Source: Faecalibacterium prausnitzii (lineage in GTDB: Bacteria > Bacillota > Clostridia > Oscillospirales > Ruminococcaceae). From it: a stretch of 64,000 bases of DNA. Shown here piece after piece: positions 25,387-34,189 of this stretch; the first letter of the stretch is position 1, and every line of letters starts with the position of its first letter. The notes beneath the pieces are model-generated. The model made no database searches. It saw only the letters and a list, made by a program, of their open reading frames with translations, and was not told the DNA's origin. Both the position numbers and the translations under genes were made by a program. The stretch is taken from contig NZ_PXUP01000013.1 of the NCBI RefSeq assembly GCF_003324185.1, positions 1 through 64,000 of the forward strand. The letters are read 5' to 3'.

Positions 25387-25827
25387 TCAGTCACCTTTTT
25401 TGCCCTTTCCGGTCAGCTTACCCAGCGCCACCTTCCACTTGGGGTAGCCCCAGCGCTTATCCTCGGCAAAGTCGTCCGCCAGCTTCCACGGGAAGATGCC
25501 GCCGTCAAAGTACAGGTTTCCGGCTTCGTCCACCCGGTCCAGCTTTTTGGGCAGATAGCTTTCGTCGTAATAGCTCTTGCGGCGGTCCGGCAGTACCCAG
25601 TTCAGCGTGCCGTCCTCATCCATGCCGGACGCCCATACGCCGAACACAAAGGTGGCAGCCTCGCCGTAGCAGTGCTGCTCAAAGCGGATGGCGCCATCGT
25701 AGTAGAACTTGATGACCTCCAGCGTGCCGGATTCCTTTTTGCCGTCCCGCCCTAAAGTAGGGCGGTAATCCTGCTGGTAACGGCAGCCGCAGTGGCTGCC
25801 CGCGAACTCTTTTGCATGGAACGACAT
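25387..25827 (-). CDS. Conserved hypothetical protein
   Basis: A 146-residue soluble protein, rich in Trp, Tyr and Lys, starting MSFHAKEFAGSHCGCRY. Two cysteines (HCGC) near residue 13 and one in the middle (HCYGEAATF) are present, but there is no motif that names a function. ATG 25827 has AGAAAGGAA 9 bases upstream. It lies between the Fe-S genes and a rhodanese, which suggests but does not prove a sulfur-related role. Confidence 0.65.
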   Translation of the reverse strand: MSFHAKEFAGSHCGCRYQQDYRPTLGRDGKKESGTLEVIKFYYDGAIRFEQHCYGEAATFVFGVWASGMDEDGTLNWVLPDRRKSYYDESYLPKKLDRVDEAGNLYFDGGIFPWKLADDFAEDKRWGYPKWKVALGKLTGKGKKGD

Positions 25828-25879
25828 GGCATGGTTTCCTTTCTGGTATGGGTTTGTGCTTCTTATAAAGTATATAACC

Positions 25880-26203
25880 TTAAAAATGCCCCTCAAAATC
25901 GCCCTCGATCTCGTAGGGCCAGCTTAAAATGCCGCCAAGGTCCCGCAGGTGGGTGTAGCCAAGGGCTTCCAGCTTCTGCACAGCGTCGGCGCTGCGGCGT
26001 CCGGTGCGGCAGTACACCAGCCACAGGGCGTTTTTGTCCGGCAGCACCTCGGCGGCGCGGTCGATGACCTGCCCCAGCGGCAGCAGCTTTGCCCCCGGGA
26101 TGTGCCCTACGGCGTATTCGTCCGGCTCGCGCACATCCACTGCGACAGCCTTGCCGGTATCCAGCAGACGGATGGCGTCTGCGGCGGTGATCTTTTCTGT
26201 CAT
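25880..26203 (-). CDS. Rhodanese-like sulfurtransferase
   Basis: A 107-residue single-domain rhodanese. The N-terminal DVREPDEYAVGHIPGAKLLP motif and the active-site loop YCRTGRRSADA, with catalytic Cys about residue 69, are clear. It would carry sulfane sulfur, possibly in the Fe-S or thiol stress pathway of the neighbouring iscSU and Rrf2 genes. It is divergent from the Rrf2 gene, with 132 bases between the starts. Confidence 0.88.
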   Translation of the reverse strand: MTEKITAADAIRLLDTGKAVAVDVREPDEYAVGHIPGAKLLPLGQVIDRAAEVLPDKNALWLVYCRTGRRSADAVQKLEALGYTHLRDLGGILSWPYEIEGDFEGHF

Positions 26204-26280
26204 ACTCTCACTCCTCAAAGATAGGTTCTGTTCCATCCTATGATAACAGACCTTTTTTGTTTGCACAAGAGGTTTCTCCT

Positions 26281-26308
26281 TTGCAAAATCCGAGTAACGT
26301 GCTATACT
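26281..26308 (+). promoter_or_regulatory. Promoter of the Rrf2 gene
   Basis: TTGCAA (26281-26286), 16-base spacer, TATACT (26303-26308), then AAGGAGAGG ahead of the ATG. Confidence 0.7.
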
Positions 26309-26335
26309 ATAAACTGCAACAAGGAGAGGACTACC

Positions 26336-26809
26336 ATGAAATTTTCCACCAAGAGCCGCTACGCCCTGCGCCTGATGGCGGAGCTGGCGCGCTATGCGCC
26401 GGGCACCACCGTCAGCCTGAAGGAGATCAGTGAGCGGCAGAACCTGAGCCTGAAATATCTGGAACAGATCGTCACCCCGCTGGCGCGGGTGGGGCTGGTC
26501 AAGAGCGAGCGGGGCAGTCAGGGCGGCTACCGGCTGACGAAAGACCCCGCCGACTACACCGCCGGCGAGATCCTGCGCGCCATCGAGGGCAGCGTAGCGC
26601 CCATTCCGTGCCTTGGCAGCGTGACCAACGAATGCCCCATGTCCGAGCAGTGCTTCACCCTGCCGTTCTGGGCGGGGCTGGACGAGGTGATCAACCAGTA
26701 TATCGACAGCGTTACGCTGGAACAGCTGGCAAGCCAGCTGCCTGCGCCGGATTCCGCCGCGCAGGAGAGCTGCTGCAGCTGCGGCGGCGCGAAAAATGAG
26801 AATAAGTAA
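26336..26809 (+). CDS. Rrf2/IscR-type transcription regulator
   Basis: A 157-residue winged-helix regulator. The N-terminus (MKFSTKSRYALRLMAELA) and SLKYLEQIVTPL are Rrf2 signatures. Three cysteines in PCLGSVTNECPMSEQC (about 92-106) match the Fe-S ligand spacing of IscR. A second Cys cluster (CCSCGG) is at the C-terminus. It most likely senses Fe-S status and controls iscSU and perhaps itself. Confidence 0.9.
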   Translation: MKFSTKSRYALRLMAELARYAPGTTVSLKEISERQNLSLKYLEQIVTPLARVGLVKSERGSQGGYRLTKDPADYTAGEILRAIEGSVAPIPCLGSVTNECPMSEQCFTLPFWAGLDEVINQYIDSVTLEQLASQLPAPDSAAQESCCSCGGAKNENK

Positions 26810-26818
26810 AAATAAGGC

Positions 26819-26847
26819 TTGACATTCCCCGTTGCATCGGCTATAAT
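26819..26847 (+). promoter_or_regulatory. Consensus promoter of tRNA-Trp
   Basis: TTGACA, a 17-base spacer and TATAAT: a perfect sigma-A promoter ending 25 bases before the tRNA. Confidence 0.9.
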
Positions 26848-26872
26848 AATCAAGCATTCAGCGAATGTATAT

Positions 26873-26948
26873 AGGGGTATAGCTCAGCTGGTAGAGCAGC
26901 GGTCTCCAAAACCGCGTGCCGTGAGTTCGAAACTTACTACCCCTGCCA
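26873..26948 (+). tRNA. tRNA-Trp (CCA)
   Basis: Full cloverleaf: acceptor AGGGGTA/TACCCCT, D-arm AGCTCAGCTGGTAGAGC, anticodon loop CTCCAAA reading CCA, T-arm with TTCGAAA. The 3' CCA is encoded. Confidence 0.95.
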
Positions 26949-27018
26949 TGACGCACAGGTTCTTCGGAACTTGTGCGTTTTGTTTTTACTCCCTCTGCCG
27001 TTTCACTCTATGACCCCT

Positions 27019-27096
27019 CCCGTGAAAATAGCGTTTGGAGCGCTCCGCAGAGCGCGACAAACGCGAAATTTAAAATATTTTTTCCGCTGAAGATGG
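27019..27096. repeat. Intergenic palindrome repeat, copy H
   Basis: CCCGTGAAAATA, then outer stem GCGTTTG/CAAACGC with inner stem GCGCTC-CGCA-GAGCGC (27031-27064), then AAATTTAAAATATTTTTTCC and GCTGAAGATGG. Same plan as the other copies. Confidence 0.75.
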
Positions 27097-27194
27097 CTAG
27101 AGCGAAGCGGAAGCCATTTAAAATCGTCTCAGCGTCCCAAACAGCCCACCTTTACCCGCTTTTGCAAAAAATTGCATTTTCCGCAAATTTGTGC

Positions 27195-27223
27195 TTGACA
27201 ACAGACCGACTTTCCGATATAAT
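27195..27223 (+). promoter_or_regulatory. Consensus promoter of the tRNA-Asp/tRNA-Thr pair
   Basis: TTGACA (27195-27200), 17-base spacer, TATAAT (27218-27223); a perfect sigma-A promoter. Confidence 0.9.
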
Positions 27224-27269
27224 AGAGTACGTTCCCGCGGTAAGATGCCGCACGAACTTGAGCGATCAT

Positions 27270-27346
27270 GGCCCGGTAGCTCAGTTGGTTAGAGCACCAG
27301 CCTGTCACGCTGGGGGTCGTCGGTTCGAGCCCGATCCGGGTCGCCA
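27270..27346 (+). tRNA. tRNA-Asp (GTC)
   Basis: Acceptor GGCCCGG/CCGGGTC, D-arm AGCTCAGTTGGTTAGAGC, anticodon loop CTGTCAC reading GTC, T-loop TTCGAGC, encoded CCA. Confidence 0.95.
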
Positions 27347-27349
27347 TTT

Positions 27350-27425
<76 letters not shown>

Positions 27426-27433
27426 AAGGCAAG

Positions 27434-27468
27434 CACCTCGAAGTCTTAGGACTTCGGGGTGTTTTTTT
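27434..27468 (+). terminator. Terminator of the tRNA pair
   Basis: CACCTCGAAGTC / GACTTCGGGGTG stem with a 4-base loop, followed by T7. Confidence 0.9.
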
Positions 27469-27556
27469 GCGCTTTTTTCAGGGCAGGGGGCTTGTTGCAT
27501 CCTACTGCTTGTGGAAACCGCCCAAAATAGAACGACTTTTTCTCCCGGTACGTCAA

Positions 27557-27585
27557 TTGAAGCCATCTCCAAATTGTTATATAAT
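27557..27585 (+). promoter_or_regulatory. Promoter of the iron alcohol dehydrogenase gene
   Basis: TTGAAG (27557-27562), 17-base spacer, TATAAT (27580-27585). Confidence 0.8.
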
Positions 27586-27649
27586 TAACATAATGATGAA
27601 CTGCGGTACAGCGCTGCGTGTGCCGTACTATTTTTGGAGGTTTTGTATT

Positions 27650-28867
27650 ATGGCTCGTTTTACTCTGCCCCGTGATCTGTACCATGGCAAGGGCGCTCTG
27701 GAAGCGCTGAAGTCCTTCACCGGAAAAAAGGCAATGATCTGTGTCGGCGGCGGCTCCATGAAGCGTTTCGGCTTCCTGGATCGTGCCGTGGAGTACCTGA
27801 AGGAAGCCGGCATGGAAGTGGAGCTGTTCGAGGGCATCGAACCCGATCCTTCCGTGGAGACAGTCATGCGCGGTGCCGAGGCCATGCTGAAGTTTGAGCC
27901 CGACTGGATCATTGCCATGGGCGGCGGCTCTCCCATCGATGCAGCCAAGGCCATGTGGATCAAGTACGAATACCCCGAGATCACCTTTGAGGAGATGTGC
28001 AAGGTGTTCGGCATCCCGCCGCTGCGCCGCAAGGCACACTTCTGCGCCATTTCCTCCACCTCCGGCACTGCTACCGAGGTGACCGCCTTCTCCATCATCA
28101 CCGACTACCAGAAGGGCATCAAGTACCCCATCGCGGACTTTGAGATCACCCCGGACGTGGCCATCGTGGACCCCGATCTGGCTGAGACCATGCCCAAAAA
28201 GCTGGTTGCCCACACCGGTATGGACGCCATGACCCATGCCGTGGAGGCTTACGTTTCCACCGCACACTGTGACTACACCGACCCGCTGGCCATCTTCGCC
28301 ATCCGCATGATTCAGGGCGATCTGGTGGACAGCTACAACGGCGATATGTCCAAGCGCGACTCCATGCATAACGCCCAGTGCCTTGCCGGTATGGCCTTCT
28401 CCAACGCACTGCTGGGCATCGTGCACTCCATGGCACACAAGACCGGCGCTGCCTTTGCAGACTACGGCGCACACATCATCCACGGTGCGGCCAACGCCAT
28501 GTACCTGCCCAAGGTCATCGCCTTCAACGCCAAGGACCCGGAGGCCAAGAAGCGCTACGGCGTCATCGCAGACGAGATGAAGCTGGGCGGCGCAAACGAT
28601 GACGAAAAGGTCAAGCTGCTCATCGAGTACCTGCGCGGCATGAACGACGCGCTGAACATCCCCCACTGCATCCAGCACTACGGCCCGGACTCCTACCCCA
28701 CTGAGCAGGGCTTTGTGCCGGAGAATGTGTTCCTGGAGCGTCTGCCCGAGATTGCCAAGAACGCCATCGCCGACGCCTGCACCGGCTCCAACCCCCGCCA
28801 GCCCAGTCAGGAGGAGATGGAGAAGCTGCTCAAGTGCTGCTACTACGATACTGAGGTGGATTTCTAA
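27650..28867 (+). CDS. Iron-containing alcohol dehydrogenase
   Basis: A 405-residue NAD(P)-dependent group III alcohol dehydrogenase. GGGSPIDAAKAMW (about residue 95) is the nucleotide-binding signature; metal ligands are expected in the D...H pattern around GMDAMTHAVEAYVS and SMAHKTGAAF...HG. It probably reduces acetaldehyde or butyraldehyde to recycle NADH in fermentation. ATG 27650 follows TTTTGGAGG. It is monocistronic between its promoter and a terminator. Confidence 0.92.
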   Translation: MARFTLPRDLYHGKGALEALKSFTGKKAMICVGGGSMKRFGFLDRAVEYLKEAGMEVELFEGIEPDPSVETVMRGAEAMLKFEPDWIIAMGGGSPIDAAKAMWIKYEYPEITFEEMCKVFGIPPLRRKAHFCAISSTSGTATEVTAFSIITDYQKGIKYPIADFEITPDVAIVDPDLAETMPKKLVAHTGMDAMTHAVEAYVSTAHCDYTDPLAIFAIRMIQGDLVDSYNGDMSKRDSMHNAQCLAGMAFSNALLGIVHSMAHKTGAAFADYGAHIIHGAANAMYLPKVIAFNAKDPEAKKRYGVIADEMKLGGANDDEKVKLLIEYLRGMNDALNIPHCIQHYGPDSYPTEQGFVPENVFLERLPEIAKNAIADACTGSNPRQPSQEEMEKLLKCCYYDTEVDF

Positions 28868-28904
28868 TCCGTCCTTTCTTTATTACGCCTCCTTTCCTAT
28901 GGAC

Positions 28905-28941
28905 AAAAGCCCCGCAGAGCATACCGCCCTGCGGGGCTTTT
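28905..28941 (+). terminator. Terminator of the alcohol dehydrogenase gene
   Basis: AAAAGCCCCGCAG / CTGCGGGGCTTTT, a perfect 13-bp stem with an 11-base loop. Confidence 0.9.
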
Positions 28942-28960
28942 GCCGTTTTCGCCTGCATTC

Positions 28961-29012
28961 TCCCGTGAAAAAAGGGGTTCGGAAACGCCTACGGCGTTTC
29001 CGAACCCCTTTT
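28961..29012. repeat. Intergenic palindrome repeat, copy B
   Basis: TCCCGTGAAAAAA followed by perfect 16-bp stem GGGGTTCGGAAACGCC / GGCGTTTCCGAACCCC (28974-29008). The far arm is missing. It lies at the 3' end of cysS and may serve as its terminator. Confidence 0.8.
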
Positions 29013-29026
29013 ATACTACTAAGGTG

Positions 29027-30424
29027 TTACAGCTTGCTCAGCTGGGGACCCTGTGCGGTGTCCTTGACAGCCCAGCCCAGTTCGGTCAGCTGTGCGCGGA
29101 TGGCATCAGCGGTGGCCCAGTCCTTGGCCTTTTTGGCGGCAGCGCGCTTCTCTACCAGCGCGGTCACCTCGGCGGGCACCTCGTCCTTCTTGCGGTTGTA
29201 CAGCAGACCCAGCACACCGGTGATCTCGTCAAAGGCGGCGGCAGCGGTCTCCAGTGCAGCCTTGCTGGAAGTTGCAGACAGGGTGTTGATCTCCTTGACC
29301 AGATCGAACACGGAGGCCAGTGCATCCGGGGTGTTCAGGTCATCGTCCATGGCGGTGCAGAACTTGGTGCGTGCCTCGGCGGCCTTTTCCTTCAGTGTCT
29401 CGTCGGTGCCGAAGTCGGTCTTGCTCAGGGCAAAGTCCAGATTCTCGCGGCAGGTGTACAGGCGCTCCAGACTGTTCTTGCAGCTCTCGATGAGATCCAC
29501 GGTGTAGTTCAGGGGCATGCGGTAGCCGGCGGTCAGCATGAAGTAGCGGATGGGCTCGTAGCCGTAGAGGTTTGCCACATCCCGCACGGTAAAGAAGTTG
29601 TGCAGGCTCTTGGACATCTTCTGATTGTCCACGTTGATGAAGCCGTTGTGCATCCAGTAGCGGGCAAACTCGCAGCCGTTGGCGCACTCGCTCTGGGCGA
29701 TCTCGTTTTCGTGGTGGGGGAAGATCAGATCCTGACCGCCGCAGTGCAGGTCGATGGTCTTGCCCAGATGGGTGCGGCTCATGGCGCTGCACTCAATGTG
29801 CCAGCCCGGGCGGCCCATGCCGTAGGGACTTTCCCATGCGGGCTCACCGGGCTTTGCAGCCTTCCAGATGGCAAAGTCGGCGGGGTCTTCCTTCAAATCG
29901 TCCTCCATGCGGCTGCGCAGCTCGCGGTTGCCGCTCTCCAGATCGTCCAGATTCAGGTGGCTCAGCTTGCCGTAGCCGGGGTCGCTCTTCACCCGGAAGT
30001 ACACATCGCCGTTCTTGGCAACGTAGGCGTGGCCGGAGTCGATCAGATCCTTGACGATATCCAAAATCTGGGGGATATGCTCGGTAGCGCGGGGCTGCAC
30101 GGTGGGCTTTTCACAGTTCAGACCGGCGGCATCCTTCAGGTACTCGGCCTCAAAGCGCTGCGCCACCTCCTTCATGGAGGTGCCCTCTTCCTGCCCCTTC
30201 TTGATGAGCTTATCATCGATATCGGTGATGTTGGAAACGTAGATCACCTTGTTGCCCCGGTATTCCAGATAGCGGCGCAGGGTATCGAACACGATCAGCG
30301 GGCGTGCGTTGCCAATGTGGATATAGTTGTACACGGTGGGGCCGCAGACGTAGATGCGGTACTCGCCGGGCACCTGCGGCACAAATTCTTCCTTCTGTCG
30401 GGTCAGGGTGTTGAAGATCTGCAT
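29027..30424 (-). CDS. cysS: Cysteinyl-tRNA synthetase
   Basis: Class I synthetase of 465 residues that charges tRNA-Cys. HIGH-type motif IHIGNARP (about residue 35), zinc-ligand region with CGP (about 28), CSAMS and the HHENEIAQSE segment, and KMSKS (about 270) are all present. ATG 30424 follows AAAAGGAGAA. Expression is controlled by the T-box leader upstream. Confidence 0.97.
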   Translation of the reverse strand: MQIFNTLTRQKEEFVPQVPGEYRIYVCGPTVYNYIHIGNARPLIVFDTLRRYLEYRGNKVIYVSNITDIDDKLIKKGQEEGTSMKEVAQRFEAEYLKDAAGLNCEKPTVQPRATEHIPQILDIVKDLIDSGHAYVAKNGDVYFRVKSDPGYGKLSHLNLDDLESGNRELRSRMEDDLKEDPADFAIWKAAKPGEPAWESPYGMGRPGWHIECSAMSRTHLGKTIDLHCGGQDLIFPHHENEIAQSECANGCEFARYWMHNGFINVDNQKMSKSLHNFFTVRDVANLYGYEPIRYFMLTAGYRMPLNYTVDLIESCKNSLERLYTCRENLDFALSKTDFGTDETLKEKAAEARTKFCTAMDDDLNTPDALASVFDLVKEINTLSATSSKAALETAAAAFDEITGVLGLLYNRKKDEVPAEVTALVEKRAAAKKAKDWATADAIRAQLTELGWAVKDTAQGPQLSKL

Positions 30425-30429
30425 GGTCA

Positions 30430-30727
30430 ATTCTCCTTTTTGTTCCAAACAGAAGCCGCAAAACAAAACGCCCCCGGAGCGGTGCACAAGGCACAGCTCC
30501 GAAGGCGGTTTTAAAATCAAAATCGCGGTTCCACTTCTGTTTGTCGCTCAAAGCCGGTAACGGCGGCGCACCGCACGGCGATACTTCCCCACGGGGTTCC
30601 CGCCGCGTGCTGTCCGGGCGCACTTTGCGCAGCGGTCTGCAAACAGGCTTCCAGCCAGTGGCCTGTTCTCTCTGCGCAGACGGTGTGCGGCGCTACTCTG
30701 CCCGGATAAACGCATTTATCCTTTTAC
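30430..30727 (-). promoter_or_regulatory. T-box riboswitch of cysS (Cys specific)
   Basis: A ~300-base leader on the minus strand with the T-box core GTGGAACCGCG (complement of 30524-30534), a long GC-rich stem I, and a terminator stem (CGCC..CGGAGC pairing with GCTCCG..GGGCG, then TTTTGTTTT) that competes with the antiterminator. A TGC triplet at 30620-30622 in the 3' side of stem I is a plausible Cys specifier. Uncharged tRNA-Cys would prevent termination. Confidence 0.88.
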
Positions 30728-30733
30728 CCCTTT

Positions 30734-30762
30734 ATTATAGCGGTGCGGTGCAGGGAAGTCAA
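30734..30762 (-). promoter_or_regulatory. Promoter of the cysS T-box leader
   Basis: On the minus strand TTGACT (30757-30762), 17-base spacer, TATAAT (30734-30739). Confidence 0.88.
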
Positions 30763-30773
30763 GGCAGAACAAA

Positions 30774-30840
30774 CCTGTGAAAATGAAATTCAGCCAAGCC
30801 TACCGGCTTGGCTGAATTTCAAATCAAAAAGATGCTTTCC
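30774..30840. repeat. Intergenic palindrome repeat, copy E
   Basis: GTGAAAAT, then perfect 16-bp stem GAAATTCAGCCAAGCC / GGCTTGGCTGAATTTC (30785-30820), then AAATCAAAAAGATGCTTTCC. It lies immediately after pflA. Confidence 0.8.
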
Positions 30841-30843
30841 TCT

Positions 30844-31596
30844 TTACCCGGGATACCGGCTTACTTCCAGCAGATCCTCTGCGCGCTTTACCTGCTCTGC
30901 CGTGGGCGGTACTGCGTCCGGCAGGGGATAGGGGATGCCCAGCTTCTGCCACTTGAACAGCCCCAAGGTGTGGTAGGGCAGCACCTCCACCCGCTGCACC
31001 GTTTTCAGGCTGCGGATAAAGTCTGCTGTTTTGCGCAGCCCTTCCTCGTCATCGGTCAGCCCGGGCACAAGGACGTGCCGCACCCACAGCGGGATGCCGA
31101 GGTCGGAGATGTGCCGCGCCATGGCAAGGATATTGGCGTTGTCCTTGCCGGTGAGCTGCCGGTGGCGCTCCGGGTCGATCTCCTTGAGGTCTAAAATCAC
31201 CAGACTGGTGTTAGCCATCAGGCGGTCAAATGCCGCCAGATACGCCGGGTCGTCCGGGCGGAAGGGCTGCCCGGCGGTGTCCAGCGCCGTGTGCACGCCC
31301 TTGGCGCGTGCCAGCGTGAAGAACTCGGTCAGAAAGTCCATCTGCCGCAGCGGCTCGCCGCCGCTGACCGTGATGCCGCCCTTTTTGCCCCAGTAGTTGC
31401 GGTAGCGGTATACCCGCTGGAACAGCGCTTCTGCCGTCCACGCCTCGCCGCCCTCTGCCCATGTTTCGGGGTTGTGGCAGTACTTGCACCGCAGGGCACA
31501 CCCCTGCAAAAACACCACAAAGCGCACGCCGGGGCCGTCCACCGAGCCGAAGGATTCCAGCGAGTGGACGTACCCAAGGGCCTTACAGGACGCCAT
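30844..31596 (-). CDS. pflA: Pyruvate formate-lyase activating enzyme
   Basis: Radical SAM enzyme of 250 residues that creates the glycyl radical on PFL. The Fe-S motif [10 protein letters not shown] (CxxxCxxC with the preceding CALR) is near residue 30, and the SAM-binding GGEPL near 80. It overlaps the 3' end of pflB by 14 bases, so the pair is one operon. Confidence 0.95.
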   Translation of the reverse strand: MASCKALGYVHSLESFGSVDGPGVRFVVFLQGCALRCKYCHNPETWAEGGEAWTAEALFQRVYRYRNYWGKKGGITVSGGEPLRQMDFLTEFFTLARAKGVHTALDTAGQPFRPDDPAYLAAFDRLMANTSLVILDLKEIDPERHRQLTGKDNANILAMARHISDLGIPLWVRHVLVPGLTDDEEGLRKTADFIRSLKTVQRVEVLPYHTLGLFKWQKLGIPYPLPDAVPPTAEQVKRAEDLLEVSRYPG

Positions 31597-33835
31597 GGCA
31601 GGTGCGTGCCAGCACGTCCAGCTGCTGCTCGCGGGTCAGGTCGATGAACTTGACAGCGTAGCCGGAAACGCGGATGGTGAAGTTGGCGTACTCTTCCTTC
31701 TCAGGGTGCTCCATGGCATCCAGCAGCTTCTCCTTGCCAAAGACATTCACGTTCAGGTGGTGTGCGCCCTGATCGAAGTAGCCATCCAGCACCTGCACCA
31801 GATTCTCCACGCGCTCGCCCTCGCTGTGACCCAGTGCCTCGGGGTTGATGGTCTGGGTGTTGGAGATGCCGTCCAGCGCCCAGTGGTAGGGCAGCTTTGC
31901 CACGGAGTTCAGCGAGGCCAGCAGACCGTTCTGCTCTGCGCCGTAGCTGGGGGTAGCGCCGGGTGCAAACGGGGTGAAGGCGGCGCGGCCATCCGGCAGA
32001 GCGCCGGTGTACTTGCCGTACACCACGTTGGAGGTGATGGTCAGGATGGAGGTGGTAGCCTCGGAGTTGCGGTAGGTGTGGCGCTTCTTGATCATCTCAA
32101 GGAAGGTCTTGAGCAGCCACACGCCGATCTCGTCGGCGCGGTCGTCATCGTTGCCGTACTTGGGGAAGTCGCCCTCGGTCTCAAAGCCGGTGGCAAGGCC
32201 GTTCTCGTCGCGCACCACCTTCACCTTGGCGTACTTGATGGCGCTCAGGGAGTCGATGACATGGGAGAAGCCTGCAATGCCGGTGGCAAAGGTGCGGCGC
32301 ACATCGGTGTCGATGAGTGCCATCTCGGCTTCCTCGTAGTAGTACTTGTCGTGCATATACTGGATGAGGTTCAGCACGTTGACGTACAGCCCGGCCAGCC
32401 AGTCCAGCATCTGCACATACTTGGGCAGCACCTCGTCATAGGTCAGGTACTCGCTGGTGATGGGAGCATAGTTGGGGCCGCACTGCTCGTGGCTCTTCTC
32501 ATCCACGCCGCCGTTGATGGCGTACAGCAGGCACTTGGCAAGGTTGGCGCGTGCGCCGAAGAACTGCATCTCCTTGCCGGTCTGGGTGGCAGACACGCAG
32601 CAGCAGATGGAGTAATCGTCGCCCCAGACGGGCTTCATCACATCGTCGTTCTCGTACTGGACGCTGCTGGTGTTGACGGACACCTTGGCGGCGTACTTCT
32701 TAAAGGCCTCGGGCAGGGCAGAGGAGTACAGCACGGTCAGGTTGGGCTCCGGTGCGGGGCCCATGTTTTCCAGCGTGTGCAGGAAGCGGTAGCAGTTCTT
32801 GGTGACCATGCTGCGGCCGTCCATGCCGATGCCGCCCACCTCCAGGGTCGCCCACACGGGGTCGCCGGAGAACAGCTGGTTGTAGCTGGGGATGCGGGCA
32901 AACTTGACCATGCGGAACTTCATGACCATGTGGTCGATGAGCTCCTGTGCCTGACTTTCGGTCAGGATGCCCCTGTCCAGATCGCGCTGGATATAAATGT
33001 CAAGGAAGGTGGAGATGCGGCCCACGCTCATGGCGGCGCCGTTCTGGGTCTTGATGGCGGCCAGATAGCCGAAGTACAGCCACTGGCAGGCCTCCTTGGC
33101 GTCCTTGGCGGGCTGGGAGATGTCGTAGCCGTAAGCCTCGGCCATCTTCTTCATGCCCTTCAGGGCGCTGATCTGGCGGGCGATCTCCTCGCGCAGGCGG
33201 ATGACGTCATCGGTCATGGTGCCGTCGCCGCAGTTGGCAAGATCCTCCTGCTTGAACTGGATCAGGGCGTCAATGCCGTACAGGGCAACGCGGCGGTAGT
33301 CGCCCACGATGCGGCCGCGTCCATAGGTGTCTGGCAGACCGGTGATGATGTGGGTGTGGCGTGCCTTCTTCATCTCCGGGGTGTAGGCATCGAACACGGC
33401 CTGATTGTGGGTGCGGGTGTAGTCGGTAAAGATCTTGTGCAGCTCGGCAGAGGGCTGGTAGCCGTAGGTGGTGCAGGCCTGCTCTGCCATCTTGATGCCG
33501 CCGTAGGGCATAAAGGCGCGCTTGAGGGGCTTGTCGGTCTGTAAGCCAACGATCTGCTCCAGATCCTTCAGGTTTTCGTCAATATAGCCGGGGCCGTAGG
33601 AGGTCAGGCTGCTGACCACCTCGGTCTCCATATCCAGCACGCCGCCCTTGGCGCGCTCGGCCTTCTGCAGCTGCTGCAAAGCACCCCAAAGCTTATCGGT
33701 AGCCTCGGTGGGGCCTGCCAGAAAGCTTTCGTCGCCGTCATAGGGGGTGTAGTTCTTCTGGATGAAGTCACGCACATTGACCTCTTCCTTCCAGATGCGG
33801 CCTTCAAAGCCTTCCCACTGTTCAAACTGGATCAT
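31583..33835 (-). CDS. pflB: Pyruvate formate-lyase
   Basis: Glycyl-radical enzyme of 750 residues that splits pyruvate with CoA to acetyl-CoA and formate. The radical site is Gly725 in RVSGYAV; the catalytic cysteine pair is in the [11 protein letters not shown] segment mid-protein. Length and both motifs are normal. ATG 33835 follows GGAGG. The leader upstream carries a terminator-like hairpin and a GTTAG-N6-CTAAC repeat that may control it. Confidence 0.97.
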   Translation of the reverse strand: MIQFEQWEGFEGRIWKEEVNVRDFIQKNYTPYDGDESFLAGPTEATDKLWGALQQLQKAERAKGGVLDMETEVVSSLTSYGPGYIDENLKDLEQIVGLQTDKPLKRAFMPYGGIKMAEQACTTYGYQPSAELHKIFTDYTRTHNQAVFDAYTPEMKKARHTHIITGLPDTYGRGRIVGDYRRVALYGIDALIQFKQEDLANCGDGTMTDDVIRLREEIARQISALKGMKKMAEAYGYDISQPAKDAKEACQWLYFGYLAAIKTQNGAAMSVGRISTFLDIYIQRDLDRGILTESQAQELIDHMVMKFRMVKFARIPSYNQLFSGDPVWATLEVGGIGMDGRSMVTKNCYRFLHTLENMGPAPEPNLTVLYSSALPEAFKKYAAKVSVNTSSVQYENDDVMKPVWGDDYSICCCVSATQTGKEMQFFGARANLAKCLLYAINGGVDEKSHEQCGPNYAPITSEYLTYDEVLPKYVQMLDWLAGLYVNVLNLIQYMHDKYYYEEAEMALIDTDVRRTFATGIAGFSHVIDSLSAIKYAKVKVVRDENGLATGFETEGDFPKYGNDDDRADEIGVWLLKTFLEMIKKRHTYRNSEATTSILTITSNVVYGKYTGALPDGRAAFTPFAPGATPSYGAEQNGLLASLNSVAKLPYHWALDGISNTQTINPEALGHSEGERVENLVQVLDGYFDQGAHHLNVNVFGKEKLLDAMEHPEKEEYANFTIRVSGYAVKFIDLTREQQLDVLARTCHGVL

Positions 33836-34008
33836 TGGAACCTCCTTGCTCCATTACGCAGTTAGCGCTTTCTAACTAATGAGCCTTTGAAAAACCGCTC
33901 TGTCTGGGCGGTTTTCTGGGGGCGAAACGGTCTTGTGCTGCCGTCTGCGGCAGCCCTTACTACAAGGTGTAGACAAAAATAAAAACCTGCCCACAAAATC
34001 TTGCGTTA
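33836..34008 (-). promoter_or_regulatory. pflB leader with attenuator-like hairpin
   Basis: AAAACCGC/GCGGTTTT (33891-33915 in plus coordinates) is a terminator-like stem with a T run on the minus strand, between a TATAAT box (34008-34013) and the pflB start. No good -35 box was found. Between hairpin and start lies GTTAG-CGCTTT-CTAAC (33861-33876). Confidence 0.45.
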
Positions 34009-34154
34009 TTATAATAGCAAGAACCGTTTTAAAAAGCAATAGAAAACAAGTGGGTTTTCTTCCAGCGGAAAGGCTATTCTTTGGGCAGAATGTAGAAAAA
34101 CGGCAGAAACCCCGGCGGCACGGCAACTTTGCGAAAAAATTTGCAAATTAAGGG

Positions 34155-34183
34155 TTGACAAGACTAACTGACTGTGGTATCCT
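34155..34183 (+). promoter_or_regulatory. Promoter of a candidate small RNA
   Basis: TTGACA (34155-34160), 17-base spacer, TATCCT (34178-34183). A GTTAG-N6-CTAAC repeat lies at 34199-34214, just after the expected start point. Confidence 0.7.
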
Positions 34184-34189
34184 GTTCTC

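Noticed and set aside
28940-30514. 524-codon plus-strand frame
   Set aside because: Antisense to cysS and its T-box leader.
31472-33544. 690-codon plus-strand frame
   Set aside because: Antisense to pflB; Gly/His/Val-rich composition typical of shadow frames.
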